DNA of 64,000 nucleotides from the NCBI RefSeq assembly GCF_014199435.1, contig NZ_JACIJP010000001.1, forward strand, positions 186,001-250,000, in the 5' to 3' direction. The number at the start of each line of letters is the position of its first letter. Position 1 is the first letter of the stretch. Positions 35,276 to 44,895 of this stretch are shown piece after piece. The DNA is from Sphingobium subterraneum (lineage in GTDB: Bacteria; Pseudomonadota; Alphaproteobacteria; Sphingomonadales; Sphingomonadaceae). A program made the translations under genes and the position numbers. A model generated the notes under the pieces. It was not told the origin of the DNA. It ran no database searches and worked only from the letters and a program-made list of their open reading frames with translations.

Positions 35276-36057
35276 CGCTCACAGGCAAAACTGCCCTCAT
35301 CACCGGTTCGACGTCGGGCATCGGCCTTGCCTACGCTAAAGCGCTGGCGGGCGAAGGCGCGAACGTGGTCATCAACGGTTTTGGCGACGCGACGGCGATC
35401 GAAGCGGAGCGGGTCGCATTGGAACAGGCGAGCGGCGCGAAGGCGCTCTACAGCGGTCATGACCTGACCAAGACGGACGAGATCGAGGCAATGATGAAGC
35501 AGGCAGCCGATGCGTTCGGCGGCGTCGACATTCTCATCAATAATGCCGGAGTACAGCATGTCGCCCCGATCGAGGAGTTTCCCGTCGACAAGTGGAACCT
35601 CATCATCGCACTCAACCTTAATTCGGCGTTTCACACATCCCGGCTCGCCGTTCCCTATATGAAGCAGAAGAAATGGGGCAGGATCATCCAGACGGCGTCG
35701 GCCCACTCGCTCACCGCCTCGCCCTTCAAGAGCGCCTATGTGACGGCCAAGCACGGTCTTGCGGGACTGACAAAGACGATTGCGCTGGAGACGGCGACTT
35801 TTGGCATCACGGCCAACTGCATCTCTCCCGGCTATGTGTGGACGCCGCTGGTCGAGGGGCAGATCCCCGACACGATGAAAGCGCGGAACATGACCCGCGA
35901 GCAGGTGATGAACGACGTGCTGCTCGCCAGCCAGCCGACCAAGCAGTTCGTCACGGTCGAGCAGGTCGCGGCGACCGCCTTGTTTCTCTGTTCAGACGCC
36001 GCGGCGAACATTACCGGCGCAAATATTTCGGTGGATGGCGGCTGGACGGCGCAGTGA
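35272..36057 (+). CDS. 3-hydroxybutyrate dehydrogenase
   Basis: This 261-residue short-chain dehydrogenase has TGSTSGIGLAYAKAL (NAD binding), INNAGVQHVAPIEEFP, the catalytic Ser region TASAHSLTASPFKSAYVTAKHG with Tyr-x-x-x-Lys, and the BDH-specific CISPGYVWTPLVEGQIPD. It interconverts D-3-hydroxybutyrate and acetoacetate with NAD, in polyhydroxybutyrate or ketone-body use. It is translationally coupled to the patatin gene. The PHA genes at 60-63 kb give it a metabolic context. Confidence 0.93.
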   Translation: MTLTGKTALITGSTSGIGLAYAKALAGEGANVVINGFGDATAIEAERVALEQASGAKALYSGHDLTKTDEIEAMMKQAADAFGGVDILINNAGVQHVAPIEEFPVDKWNLIIALNLNSAFHTSRLAVPYMKQKKWGRIIQTASAHSLTASPFKSAYVTAKHGLAGLTKTIALETATFGITANCISPGYVWTPLVEGQIPDTMKARNMTREQVMNDVLLASQPTKQFVTVEQVAATALFLCSDAAANITGANISVDGGWTAQ

Positions 36058-36160
36058 CAGTACGCCTGATGCAGGGCCGATCGCAAAACGCGCTTGGTCT
36101 TGCCCGCGTCCTGCATTAGAGGCGGTGCGATCCGGATGATGGATTAAAAGGGAGGCTCGA

Positions 36161-36796
36161 TTGGGCGACACGGATTTTGCGGCAATGCGGTCGGCGATGG
36201 TGGACAGCCAGCTGCGGACCAGCGACGTCAACGATCCGGCCGTCATCGCCGCCATGGGCAGTGTCGCGCGCGAGGACTTCGTGCCGAACGAGCGGCGGGC
36301 GTCGGCCTATATCGACCGCCCCGTGTCGCTGGGCAACGGGCGGGCGCTCAATCCACCGCTCGCGACCGGACGTTTGCTGACCGAGGCGCAGATCAATCCC
36401 GGGGACAAGGTGCTGCTGATCGGCGGCGCGTCCGGCTATTGTGCGGCGGTCCTGGCCGAAATGGGCGCGCAGGTCACGAGCGTGGAATCGGATACCTCGC
36501 TTGGTGCCAAAGCACGTGCGGGTGTTACCACCATTAGCGGACCGCTCGAAAAGGGCGCGGCCAAAGGGGTGCCTTATGATGTGCTCATCATCGACGGAGC
36601 GATCGAGGAAATACCGGCAGCGCTGGCCGCGCAGTTGGCCGATGATGCGCGGATCTGCGTCGGTATCGTCGAGAACAATGTGACGCGCCTGTGCGTTGGC
36701 CGGAAAGCGGGTGGCGTGATCGGTCTCGCGCGGCGGGCGGACATCGACATGGTCGTGCTGCCGGGCTTCGTCCGGCCGAAAGCCTTCACATTCTGA
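36161..36796 (+). CDS. Protein-L-isoaspartate O-methyltransferase family protein, divergent
   Basis: The 211-residue protein aligns by eye with PCMT enzymes: the N-terminal MVDSQLRTSDVNDPAVIAAM and VAREDFVPNERRASAY are typical. The SAM-binding motif I is altered (LLIGGASGYCAAVLAEMG instead of the usual I-G-T-G-S-G-Y), and the G-x-G-Q-T-I-S segment is replaced by GRALNPPLATG. It may still bind SAM but may not repair isoaspartate. The TTG start follows GGGAGG. It directly precedes tolC, a pairing seen in related genomes. Confidence 0.82.
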   Translation: MGDTDFAAMRSAMVDSQLRTSDVNDPAVIAAMGSVAREDFVPNERRASAYIDRPVSLGNGRALNPPLATGRLLTEAQINPGDKVLLIGGASGYCAAVLAEMGAQVTSVESDTSLGAKARAGVTTISGPLEKGAAKGVPYDVLIIDGAIEEIPAALAAQLADDARICVGIVENNVTRLCVGRKAGGVIGLARRADIDMVVLPGFVRPKAFTF

Positions 36797-36839
36797 AGCA
36801 GGGAGCGATCCCCGCGGGTTTCTTCGTTTCCAAGGTAAC

Positions 36840-38303
36840 ATGATGCGCAAGGCAAACGGATTTCACAAGGCAGCTGGGGTCGCGATGGCCGTGACGCTGC
36901 TGGCGGGCGCTCCGGCCAGCGCGGAAACACTGCGCGAGGCGCTTGCCAAGGCGTATCGCACTAATCCATTGCTTACGGGCGCGCGGGCGCAACAGCGGGC
37001 GATCGACGAGAATGTCGCGATCGAGAAGGCGGATGGGCGGCCGAACGCCGGGGCCAATGGTGAATATGCCGAATTGCTCGACCGCCCGAGTGTTTTTACG
37101 CCACGACGGAGTGTAAGCGCGTCCAGCACGATTAACGTGCCGCTCTATTCGGGTGGAGCGGTCCGCAACGCCGTTAATGCCGCAAAACTGCGGGTAGAGG
37201 CTGGCCAGCAGGACCTGCGCGGTACGGAAGCATCGGTCTTCACGCGCGTCGTCGCTGCTTATCTCGACGTCATCCGTGATCAGGAAATTGTCGTGTTCAA
37301 CCTCGACAACGTGAACGCGCTGGGCGTCAACCTTCAGGCGAGCAGCGACCGGTTTGAGGTCGGCGATCTGACCCGCACGGACGTGGCGCAATCGCAATCG
37401 CGTCTCGCTATCGCGCGGGCCGATCTGGAAAACGCGCAGGCCAACCTGATCGCTTCACGGGAAAATTACATCGCGCTGGTCGGCAGTGCGCCGGAGAATC
37501 TGGAGACGCCGCCGCCGTTGCCCGGCCTTCCGGAAACACCCGAAGCAGCCGTAGCGGTCGCCCTCACCGACAATCCGGACATTCTGGCCGCGAAGAAGGC
37601 TCGCGATGCGGCCGCCTATGACGTGCGCGTCGCCAAGGCGCAGGTTTTGCCGCGCATCTCCGCCTTCACGCAGGGCAGCTATCAGGATTATCTGAACAGC
37701 GAACGCGGGATCGTGGTCGCGGCGCGTCCTTCCGGGTCCGTCAGCCAGGCCATCGTTGGAGCAAACATTACGATCCCGCTTTATCAGGGTGGACGGCCTG
37801 CGGCGCTCGCACGGCAGGGTACAGCCCGCGAAGCGCAAGCGATCGAGGGCGAAATCGCGACCGAACGGGACGTCATTGCGCAGACGCGTTCTGCGTTTGC
37901 CAGCCATCGCGCGTCCTTGCGGGCGATTGAATCCACCCGGTCGGCGATCGACTCCACATCGCTCTCGCTCGAAGGCGTGCGCGCGGAGAACAGTGCGGGC
38001 ACCCGGACCATTCTCGACATTCTCGACGCGCAGCGTGAGGCGCTCAACGCCCGCGTTCAATATGCGGTCGCCCAACGTAACGCCTATGTCGCGGGCTTCT
38101 CGCTGCTCGCCGCCATGGGGCACGCCGAGGCGGACGATCTGGGGCTCGATGGCGGGCCGCTGTACGATCCCAATGTCAATTACAAGCGGGTCAGCGGCAA
38201 GTGGGTCGACTTTGATTTTGATGCCACGCCGCAACCGATTGCAACGAGAACCGTTGACTCGCCAGCGCAAACTGCCATTCTCCCGCAAAATCATGGGAAT
38301 TAA
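36840..38303 (+). CDS. tolC: TolC family outer-membrane efflux channel
   Basis: The 487-residue precursor has a signal peptide ending at PASA, then ETLREALAKAYRTNP at the start of the first helical repeat. Two homologous halves follow (strand segments STINVPLYSGGAVR and ITIPLYQGGRPAAL), the duplicated outer-membrane efflux protein architecture. The trimer spans periplasm and outer membrane and serves tripartite pumps and type I secretion. No inner-membrane pump gene is adjacent. Confidence 0.95.
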   Translation: MMRKANGFHKAAGVAMAVTLLAGAPASAETLREALAKAYRTNPLLTGARAQQRAIDENVAIEKADGRPNAGANGEYAELLDRPSVFTPRRSVSASSTINVPLYSGGAVRNAVNAAKLRVEAGQQDLRGTEASVFTRVVAAYLDVIRDQEIVVFNLDNVNALGVNLQASSDRFEVGDLTRTDVAQSQSRLAIARADLENAQANLIASRENYIALVGSAPENLETPPPLPGLPETPEAAVAVALTDNPDILAAKKARDAAAYDVRVAKAQVLPRISAFTQGSYQDYLNSERGIVVAARPSGSVSQAIVGANITIPLYQGGRPAALARQGTAREAQAIEGEIATERDVIAQTRSAFASHRASLRAIESTRSAIDSTSLSLEGVRAENSAGTRTILDILDAQREALNARVQYAVAQRNAYVAGFSLLAAMGHAEADDLGLDGGPLYDPNVNYKRVSGKWVDFDFDATPQPIATRTVDSPAQTAILPQNHGN

Positions 38304-38334
38304 TGGTTAATACAAGGGTCGCAGGATGGGGGAT

Positions 38335-38901
38335 ATGAGCAAGGAACCGTCGATGGAAGAGATACTTTCGTCGATAAAGCGTATCATTGCGGAGGATGGC
38401 GATGATGCCGAAGCCGCCGTCGCACCCCGCGAACGGCGAGCGCGCAGCGCACGCGACTCGGGCAAGAAGGGGTCTGTGCAGGACAATCCGCCTTCGATGG
38501 TCGACGAAATTCTCGAGCTGACGAGCGAGGCAGCCGTTCCATATGATGCGGATGACAGCCTTCCCGAGATCGATCAGGATGTCGACGCGGAATTCGAAGC
38601 GTTGGAAACGGCCATGAGCCAAAACGCCCCGATCAAGCGGACCATCAAGTCCGAAACGGTTACCCAGCCGACGGCCGGGATTGTTTCACCAGCCAGCGAA
38701 AGCGCGGCTCGAGCATCGCTCGCTACACTCTCGCAAATGATCGTCAAGCCCGAACCGGAAGGCGGGGACAATACGCTCGAAGGCCTGGTGCGCGCTATGC
38801 TGCGTCCACTCCTCAAGGAATGGCTCGACGCCCATCTCCCGGAATTGGTCGAGGGTATGGTCGCCAAGGAAATTGCGCGCATTACCGGACGCGCGCTTTG
38901 A
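38335..38901 (+). CDS. PopZ-like polar organising protein (DUF2497)
   Basis: The 188-residue protein has the bipartite DUF2497/PopZ layout. A short N-terminal helix (EPSMEEILSSIKRIIAED) leads into a charged, low-complexity middle rich in Asp, Glu and Pro. The C-terminal helices LEGLVRAMLRPLLKEWLDAH and LVEGMVAKEIARI mediate oligomerisation. In Caulobacter PopZ builds polar condensates that tether the chromosome origin. ATG 38335 is chosen for spacing to AGGATGGGGG; ATG 38326 would add three residues. It sits immediately upstream of valS. Confidence 0.88.
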   Translation: MSKEPSMEEILSSIKRIIAEDGDDAEAAVAPRERRARSARDSGKKGSVQDNPPSMVDEILELTSEAAVPYDADDSLPEIDQDVDAEFEALETAMSQNAPIKRTIKSETVTQPTAGIVSPASESAARASLATLSQMIVKPEPEGGDNTLEGLVRAMLRPLLKEWLDAHLPELVEGMVAKEIARITGRAL

Positions 38902-38976
38902 TGGGTGACGGGCGGGGATAAGCCGTCCCCGCGCTTCGCATTTGACCTGTGCGGCACAGCCGTTAAAGGCTCGGCC

Positions 38977-41736
38977 ATGACCGAGCTTCCCAAGACTTTT
39001 GATCCCGCCGCAATTGAGGCGAAATGGTACGCGCACTGGGAGAGGGAAGGGCTGTTCCGGCCCGAACGCCCGAGTGCTGCCCCCTATACCATCGTCAATC
39101 CGCCGCCGAACGTCACGGGCAGCCTGCATATCGGCCACGCTCTGGACAACACGCTGCAGGATATCATGATCCGCTATGAACGGCTGCGCGGCAAGGATGC
39201 GCTGTGGGTCGTCGGCACCGATCATGCGGGCATCGCCACGCAAATGGTTGTCGAGCGGCAGATGGCCGAGCGGCAAGACAGGCGCACGAACTACTCGCGC
39301 GAGCAGTTCATCGAGAAAGTGTGGGAATGGAAGCGTGAAAGCGGCGGCACGATCACCGGCCAGCTTCGCCGCCTCGGTTGCTCCATGGACTGGAGCCGGG
39401 AGCAGTTCACCATGGACCCGCATTTCTCCCGCGCGGTCACCAAGGTGTTCGTCGATCTCTACAATCGCGGGCTGCTCTACCGCGACAAGCGCCTCGTCAA
39501 CTGGGATCCGGGTCTCAAGACGGCGATTTCGGATCTGGAGGTCGAAACCCGCGAGGTTCAGGGCAAGTTCTGGCACTTCCGTTATCCGCTGGCCGACGGT
39601 GTGAGGCTGGATGACGGACGCGATTACATCGTCGTCGCGACCACACGCCCGGAAACGATGCTCGCGGACATGGCGGTGGCGGTGAACGGCGCGGATCCGC
39701 GCTATGCCTCGGTCGTGGGCAAGTTCGTCGAGCTGCCCATCACCGGACGGCGTATCCCGATCGTCGCGGACGACCATGCCGACCCGGAACTTGGGTCAGG
39801 CGCTGTTAAGATCACGCCGGGGCATGATTTCAACGACTTCGAAGTCGGCAAGCGCGCGGGGATCGCGCCCGCGGACATGCTCAACATGCTCGATGCCGAC
39901 GCAAAGGTCGTGCAGACGGCGGACGGCCTGATCCCGGCGGATTACCTCGGTCTTGATCGCTTCGATGCGCGCGCGAAAGTCGTGGACGCGATGCGTGTGC
40001 TCGACCGGCTCGATTTTGCGATGGTCACGGTCGAGGGCGAGGATGGCCCGGAAACCCGCAAGCAGGAGAAGATCGAGGACCGCGTCATCCAGACGCCTTA
40101 TGGTGACCGCTCCGGCGTCGTCATCGAGCCGTGGCTGACCGACCAATGGTATGTCGACGCCGCGACGCTGGCCAAGCCCGCGATGGAGGTCGTTCGCTCC
40201 GGCGCCGTCGAGATCGTGCCCAAGAACTGGGAAAAAACCTTTTTCAACTGGATGGAGAATATCCAGCCCTGGTGCGTCAGCCGCCAGTTGTGGTGGGGGC
40301 ACCGGATCCCGGTTTGGTATGACACCGATGGAAACGTCTTCGTCGCCGAAACCGAAGAAGCAGCGCGGGCGCTCGCGGGCGAAAGGGCTTTGACCCGCGA
40401 CGAAGATGTCCTCGACACCTGGTTCTCCTCCGCCCTCTGGCCTTTCGCCACGCTGGGCTGGCCGGAGGACCACATCTCCACCGTTCGTGCCGAGCGAACG
40501 GGTGAGGGGACATCCCTCCTCGCCAAGCACTACCCCAACGACCTGCTCATTTCCGGCTTCGACATCCTGTTCTTCTGGGATGCGCGGATGCTGATGCAGG
40601 GCATCGAGTTCATGGGCGAGCATGGCGCGAAGCCGCTGGACCAGAGCGTCCCGTGGCGCAAGCTTTACCTCCACGGCCTCGTGCGCGCGGCGGACGGGGC
40701 AAAGATGTCCAAGTCCAAGGGCAATGTCGTTGATCCGCTCGGCCTGATCGACCGCTATGGCGCGGATGCGCTGCGTTTCTTCATGAGCGCGATGGAAAGC
40801 CAGGGCCGCGACATCAAGATGGATGACAGGCGGGTCGAGGGCTATCGCAACTTCGCGACCAAGCTGTGGAACGCGACCCGCTTCGCCATGAGCAACGGCA
40901 TCGGCGCTTCGGTAACGCACGAAGCGCCGTCTGCCACGCTTGCCGTCAACCGCTGGATCATTGGCGAAGTGGCCGAAACCGTCGCCGCGCTGGACAAGGC
41001 GCTTGCCGACCTGCGCTTCGACGCGGCGGCCAATGCCATCTACGCGTTTGTGTGGAACAGTTTCTGCGACTGGTATCTCGAACTGATCAAGGGCGCGATT
41101 GACGATGAGACCAAGGCCGTTGCGGGCTGGGTGCTCGACCAGATCCTCGTGATGCTCCACCCGTTCATGCCGTTCATTACGGAAGAATTGTGGCATGCGC
41201 TCGGCAAGCGGGACAATGACCTGATCGTCGCGCGCTGGCCCGAGGCCGATGTGGCGGTGGATACGACCGCGAAAGCGGAGATCGAATGGCTGATCGACGT
41301 CGTCAGCCAGATCCGGGCCGCGCGGGCGGAACTCAACATCGCGCCGGGGGCAAAGCTTGCTGTGCACGTGCGCGACGCGAAACCTGCGACGCGCGACCGC
41401 ATCGACCGTCTTAAGCCCGCGGTGTCGCGCCTTGCGCGCATCGAAGGTTGGTCGTTCGATCCTGCGCCCACCGGAGGATCGGCGCAGGTCGTGGTGGATG
41501 AAGCAACATATGTCCTCCCTCTCGAAGGCATCATCGACATCGCCGCTGAAAAGGCGCGTTTGACCAAGGCGATGGAGGCTGCCACCAAGGAAGCGAAATC
41601 GCTGGAAGGGCGCCTCAACAACCCCGCCTTTGTCGAGAAAGCCAAGCCCGAGGCGGTCGAAAAGGCGCGGGCCGACCATGCGGAGAAATCTGCCGAAGCG
41701 ACGCGGCTTGCGGCGGCGCTGGAACGGCTGGGATAA
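38977..41736 (+). CDS. valS: Valyl-tRNA synthetase
   Basis: The 919-residue class I synthetase charges tRNA-Val. It has HIGH at 51-54 (LHIGHALDN), a long editing (CP1) domain with [13 protein letters not shown], a [10 protein letters not shown] block, KMSKSKGN at 576-583, an anticodon-binding domain, and the C-terminal coiled-coil arm ([15 protein letters not shown] segment through [17 protein letters not shown]) characteristic of bacterial ValRS. ATG 38977 begins the conserved [12 protein letters not shown] segment. Confidence 0.97.
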   Translation: MTELPKTFDPAAIEAKWYAHWEREGLFRPERPSAAPYTIVNPPPNVTGSLHIGHALDNTLQDIMIRYERLRGKDALWVVGTDHAGIATQMVVERQMAERQDRRTNYSREQFIEKVWEWKRESGGTITGQLRRLGCSMDWSREQFTMDPHFSRAVTKVFVDLYNRGLLYRDKRLVNWDPGLKTAISDLEVETREVQGKFWHFRYPLADGVRLDDGRDYIVVATTRPETMLADMAVAVNGADPRYASVVGKFVELPITGRRIPIVADDHADPELGSGAVKITPGHDFNDFEVGKRAGIAPADMLNMLDADAKVVQTADGLIPADYLGLDRFDARAKVVDAMRVLDRLDFAMVTVEGEDGPETRKQEKIEDRVIQTPYGDRSGVVIEPWLTDQWYVDAATLAKPAMEVVRSGAVEIVPKNWEKTFFNWMENIQPWCVSRQLWWGHRIPVWYDTDGNVFVAETEEAARALAGERALTRDEDVLDTWFSSALWPFATLGWPEDHISTVRAERTGEGTSLLAKHYPNDLLISGFDILFFWDARMLMQGIEFMGEHGAKPLDQSVPWRKLYLHGLVRAADGAKMSKSKGNVVDPLGLIDRYGADALRFFMSAMESQGRDIKMDDRRVEGYRNFATKLWNATRFAMSNGIGASVTHEAPSATLAVNRWIIGEVAETVAALDKALADLRFDAAANAIYAFVWNSFCDWYLELIKGAIDDETKAVAGWVLDQILVMLHPFMPFITEELWHALGKRDNDLIVARWPEADVAVDTTAKAEIEWLIDVVSQIRAARAELNIAPGAKLAVHVRDAKPATRDRIDRLKPAVSRLARIEGWSFDPAPTGGSAQVVVDEATYVLPLEGIIDIAAEKARLTKAMEAATKEAKSLEGRLNNPAFVEKAKPEAVEKARADHAEKSAEATRLAAALERLG

Positions 41737-41748
41737 GCCTGGGACGAA

Positions 41749-43068
41749 TCAGGCGACGCTGCGCAATACCAGCCCGCAGGCTGCACATACGCCCAGAACC
41801 GCCCAAACCGGCCAGCGCGCCCGGAACAGCAGCACCGCGCCCAGCAGCGCCAGCCCGGCAGCGCGCCAGTCCAGGCTGGCCCATTCCGGTATCGACAGAT
41901 GCAGCGGACCGGAGCGCACCTCCGCAACCCGCGTGAAGAGCACATGCAGCGCGAACCACAGGCTCAGGTTTGCGATGACACCCACGACCGCCGCTGTAAG
42001 CGCCGCGAGGCCGCTCTGCAGCCAGCGCACATTCTCCAAACGCTCCATCCACGGCGCGAAGGTGAAGATCCACAGGAAGCATGGCACAAACGTCATCCAG
42101 GTCGTAAGGGCGGCGCCGATGATTCCGGCGAGTAGCGGCGAAAAGGGCTCCGGCGCGCGCCAGGCGGCGATCGTGCCGACGAACTGCGTCACCATGATCA
42201 GCGGGCCGGGCGTGGTCTCCGCAAGTCCAAGCCCGTCGGCCATCTCGCGCGCGCCAAGCCAGCCATGCACCTGCACCGCTTGTTGCGCCATGTAGCTAAG
42301 GACCGCATAGGCGCCGCCGAACGTCACCACGGCGAGCTTTGCGAAGAACGCGCCGATGTTCCACAGCACATGATCGGGGCCGAGCACGAGCAGGATGACG
42401 AGCATCGGCGCACCCCAAAGCACCAGCCCGGTCGCCAGGGTGCGCAGCGTCAGACTGATCCCGGCCGCTAGTGGTCGCCGCTCTGGTGCGTCGGGTCCGG
42501 GCATGTGCCTCCCCAGCGCGTGCGGCCAGAGCCGCGCTGCAAATATGCCCACTACGCCAGCACCCAGCACGATCACCGGGAAGGGCAGGGCAAAGAAAAA
42601 CAGTGCAGCGAATGAAGCGCAGGCAAGCACGCGCTTGAGAGCAGTGTCGAGCGCCCGCCGCGCAATGCGTAGCAGGGCTTGCACGACGACGGCGAGCACC
42701 GCCACCTTGATGCCGAGGAACAGGGCCGCGACCCAGGCCTGGCCCGTTGCCATGGCGTAGAACAGTGAGAGCAGCAGCATGACCAGTGCGCCGGGGATCA
42801 CGAACAGCAACCCTGCCGCCAGCCCGCCAGCGACGCCATGCAGGCGCCAGCCGATCCAGGTGGCGAGCTGTTGTGCTTCCGGCCCGGGAAGAAGATGGCA
42901 GAAATTGAGCGCGCGCAGATAGGCGCTTTCCTCGATCCAGCGGCGATCCTCGACGATCTCGCGGTGCATCAGGCCGATCTGTCCTGCCGGTCCGCCAAAG
43001 CTGAGGCAACCAATGCGGGCGAACACCACCAGCAATTCGCGGAAGGTGGGCGGCGGGCTGCTCTCCAT
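41749..43068 (-). CDS. chrA: Chromate transporter family protein, two-domain (ChrA)
   Basis: The 439-residue membrane protein consists of two related CHR domains. The first has FARIGCLSFGGPAGQIGLMHREIV and LPGPEAQQLATWIG; the second has FAKLAVVTFGGAYAVLSYMAQQ and TTPGPLIMVTQFVG. The long form has ten or more spans and exports chromate in studied cases. No chrB regulator is adjacent, so its natural anion may differ. ATG 43068 is preceded by GAGGAA. It converges on valS with a 12-base gap. Confidence 0.9.
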   Translation of the reverse strand: MESSPPPTFRELLVVFARIGCLSFGGPAGQIGLMHREIVEDRRWIEESAYLRALNFCHLLPGPEAQQLATWIGWRLHGVAGGLAAGLLFVIPGALVMLLLSLFYAMATGQAWVAALFLGIKVAVLAVVVQALLRIARRALDTALKRVLACASFAALFFFALPFPVIVLGAGVVGIFAARLWPHALGRHMPGPDAPERRPLAAGISLTLRTLATGLVLWGAPMLVILLVLGPDHVLWNIGAFFAKLAVVTFGGAYAVLSYMAQQAVQVHGWLGAREMADGLGLAETTPGPLIMVTQFVGTIAAWRAPEPFSPLLAGIIGAALTTWMTFVPCFLWIFTFAPWMERLENVRWLQSGLAALTAAVVGVIANLSLWFALHVLFTRVAEVRSGPLHLSIPEWASLDWRAAGLALLGAVLLFRARWPVWAVLGVCAACGLVLRSVA

Positions 43069-43191
43069 CGTGATTCCTCGCTTGCTTGGCAGACATACCG
43101 GGATTGGACGCTGCGCGGCGCTTTGCAAGGAATTTGTGAGACACGCACCGCTGTTGCAAAATCTTAAAGGGCGGGCTGCTATGGGGCGGCA

Positions 43192-44115
43192 ATGAACGCC
43201 CCTGCCGCTTCCCGATCCACGCACCCGGCGCGCCCGTCGCTGCGCGGGCGGCTGTGTGCGTCATTGTGCCGACCGATGCTCAAGCGTCCGGTCGCGGCAG
43301 AGACAGCGGCGATCAACGATTATCAGGTATGGCGTAACGCGTCGCTCGCGCAAAGCTGGGCGCGTTTTTCCGATGCCGATGTCGACCGGCGCGATGTGCT
43401 CGATTTCGGTTGCGGCAACGGCCCTCTGTCGCTGTTCCTCGCGGCGACGCGCGACCCGGAAAGCATCACCGGCGTCGATCTTTATGTGGAGGCGATCGAA
43501 CGGGCGCGCGCCGCGCTTGCCGTCATGGAGCCACAACCCGCCGTCCCCGTCCGTTTTATCGTGGGCGGCGCGGACGGCATGCCGCTCGCGGAAGCCGCCT
43601 ATGATACAATCCTTGCGTTCGACTGTCTGGAGCACGTCATGGAGCCGCAGGCGATCCTTGGCGAATGGGCGCGTGTGCTGCGGCCCGGCGGCAAGGTGCT
43701 GATCGAGTGGTTTCCCTTTCGCGGCCCGTTCGGCCCGCATATGGATGCGCTGATCCCCCTGCCATGGGCGCATGTGCTCTTCGGCGAACGGGCGTTGTTT
43801 GAGGCGTGCGAGGCGCTGTACGATGATCCGGCGTTCCAGCCGCGCCATTGGGATCTCGACGCGCGGGGCGAGAAGCTGCCCAACAAATGGCGACAATGGC
43901 GAAGCTTTTCAGAGCAGGGCTATGTCAACGAGCTGACCACGGCGCAGTTTCGCGCAATGGCGGCAAAAGTCGGCTTCCGCTTCATCCGGTTCGAGCGGCA
44001 CGGCCTGTTCAGCAGCCGCCCTTCTCTGGGCCGGTTCACGCGCGTGCTGGCGCGGATCCCGTGGCTGGGAGAATATCTTACCAGCCACGTCATCGTCGAG
44101 CTGCAGAAGAACTGA
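43192..44115 (+). CDS. Class I SAM-dependent methyltransferase
   Basis: The 307-residue protein carries motif I VLDFGCGNGPLSLFLA, ITGVDLYVEAIERAR with the acidic residue at the end of strand 2, and ILAFDCLEHVMEPQAIL. It then has a C-terminal extension with RHGLFSSRPSLGRF, seen in methyltransferases of glycan or lipid pathways. The target molecule is not evident. It is divergent from chrA and convergent with the cobalamin ATPase gene. A GCGCGG/CCGCGC hairpin follows its stop at 44116-44132, without a T-run. Confidence 0.82.
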   Translation: MNAPAASRSTHPARPSLRGRLCASLCRPMLKRPVAAETAAINDYQVWRNASLAQSWARFSDADVDRRDVLDFGCGNGPLSLFLAATRDPESITGVDLYVEAIERARAALAVMEPQPAVPVRFIVGGADGMPLAEAAYDTILAFDCLEHVMEPQAILGEWARVLRPGGKVLIEWFPFRGPFGPHMDALIPLPWAHVLFGERALFEACEALYDDPAFQPRHWDLDARGEKLPNKWRQWRSFSEQGYVNELTTAQFRAMAAKVGFRFIRFERHGLFSSRPSLGRFTRVLARIPWLGEYLTSHVIVELQKN

Positions 44116-44121
44116 GCGCGG

Positions 44122-44895
44122 CTAATCCGCGCGACCGATGGGCGTCAGGATCGGCCGTCCGTCCGGCCCCGTATCGACATGCACCCGGACCCGGAAAACG
44201 TCGCCGAACAGGTCCGGCGTCAGGACGGCATCGGGAGGTCCGGCGGCGGCCACTTGTCCCTGATCGATGACAATGACTTGGTCGGCGATCCGCGCGGCTT
44301 GCGTGAGATCATGGAGGACCATGACCACGCCGACACCGCTCGCCGCGACATCGCGCAGGCAAGCCATGGCGTCGATCTGGTGGACCGGATCGAGGTTTGC
44401 GAGGGGTTCGTCGGCGAGCAGCCATTCCGGTTCTCCCGCTAGAACGCGCGCCAGCAACACGCGGCCCTGCTCTCCGCCGGAAAGCTGCTGCGCCGGACGG
44501 TGGGCGAGATGGACACAGTCTGTGCGTGCCATTGCCTGATCGATGGCCGCCTCGTCCGTCGCGTCCGGTCCCCAGCGGCCCTGATGTGGCAGTCTGCCCA
44601 GCGCCACCAGCGAGCGCGCCTCGATGTTCCAGTGGATATCCGCCTTCTGGTCAAGAAGCCCGATCCGCCGCGCCCGGTCACGGTGCGTCAGGCTGCCCAG
44701 CGATGCGTTGCCGAGCCGCACATCACCGCTTGAGGGGATGTGGAGGCCCGCGAGACACGACAGCAGGGTCGATTTCCCCGCGCCATTGGGACCGATGATG
44801 ACGGACACCGTGCCGCGTTCCATACGCAGTGACACATCGCGCAGGATTGTTCGCCCGCGCCGCGTGAAAGTGAGATGCTCGGCCCGCAGGTCCAT
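44122..44895 (-). CDS. btuD: Vitamin B12 ABC transporter ATP-binding protein
   Basis: This 257-residue ABC ATPase has Walker A GPNGAGKST, Q-loop DQKADIHW, signature LSGGEQGRVLLARVLAG, Walker B WLLADEPLANLD and the H-loop VLHDL. It belongs to the FecE/BtuD/HmuV class that powers cobalamin, heme and siderophore import. B12 is inferred from the riboswitch that heads this gene group. It is the last of four genes; ATG 44895 overlaps the permease stop (TGATG). Confidence 0.85.
   Translation of the reverse strand: MDLRAEHLTFTRRGRTILRDVSLRMERGTVSVIIGPNGAGKSTLLSCLAGLHIPSSGDVRLGNASLGSLTHRDRARRIGLLDQKADIHWNIEARSLVALGRLPHQGRWGPDATDEAAIDQAMARTDCVHLAHRPAQQLSGGEQGRVLLARVLAGEPEWLLADEPLANLDPVHQIDAMACLRDVAASGVGVVMVLHDLTQAARIADQVIVIDQGQVAAAGPPDAVLTPDLFGDVFRVRVHVDTGPDGRPILTPIGRAD

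Noticed and set aside
39796..41679. 627-residue open frame antisense to valS
   Set aside because: It lies wholly within valS, which has all synthetase motifs. Its translation is Arg/His/Asp-rich without motifs, as expected of a high-GC antisense frame.
44116..44132. GCGCGG/CCGCGC hairpin as a terminator
   Set aside because: The stem is good but there is no T-run on either strand, and it overlaps the space between two stop codons; left as a note in the methyltransferase entry.
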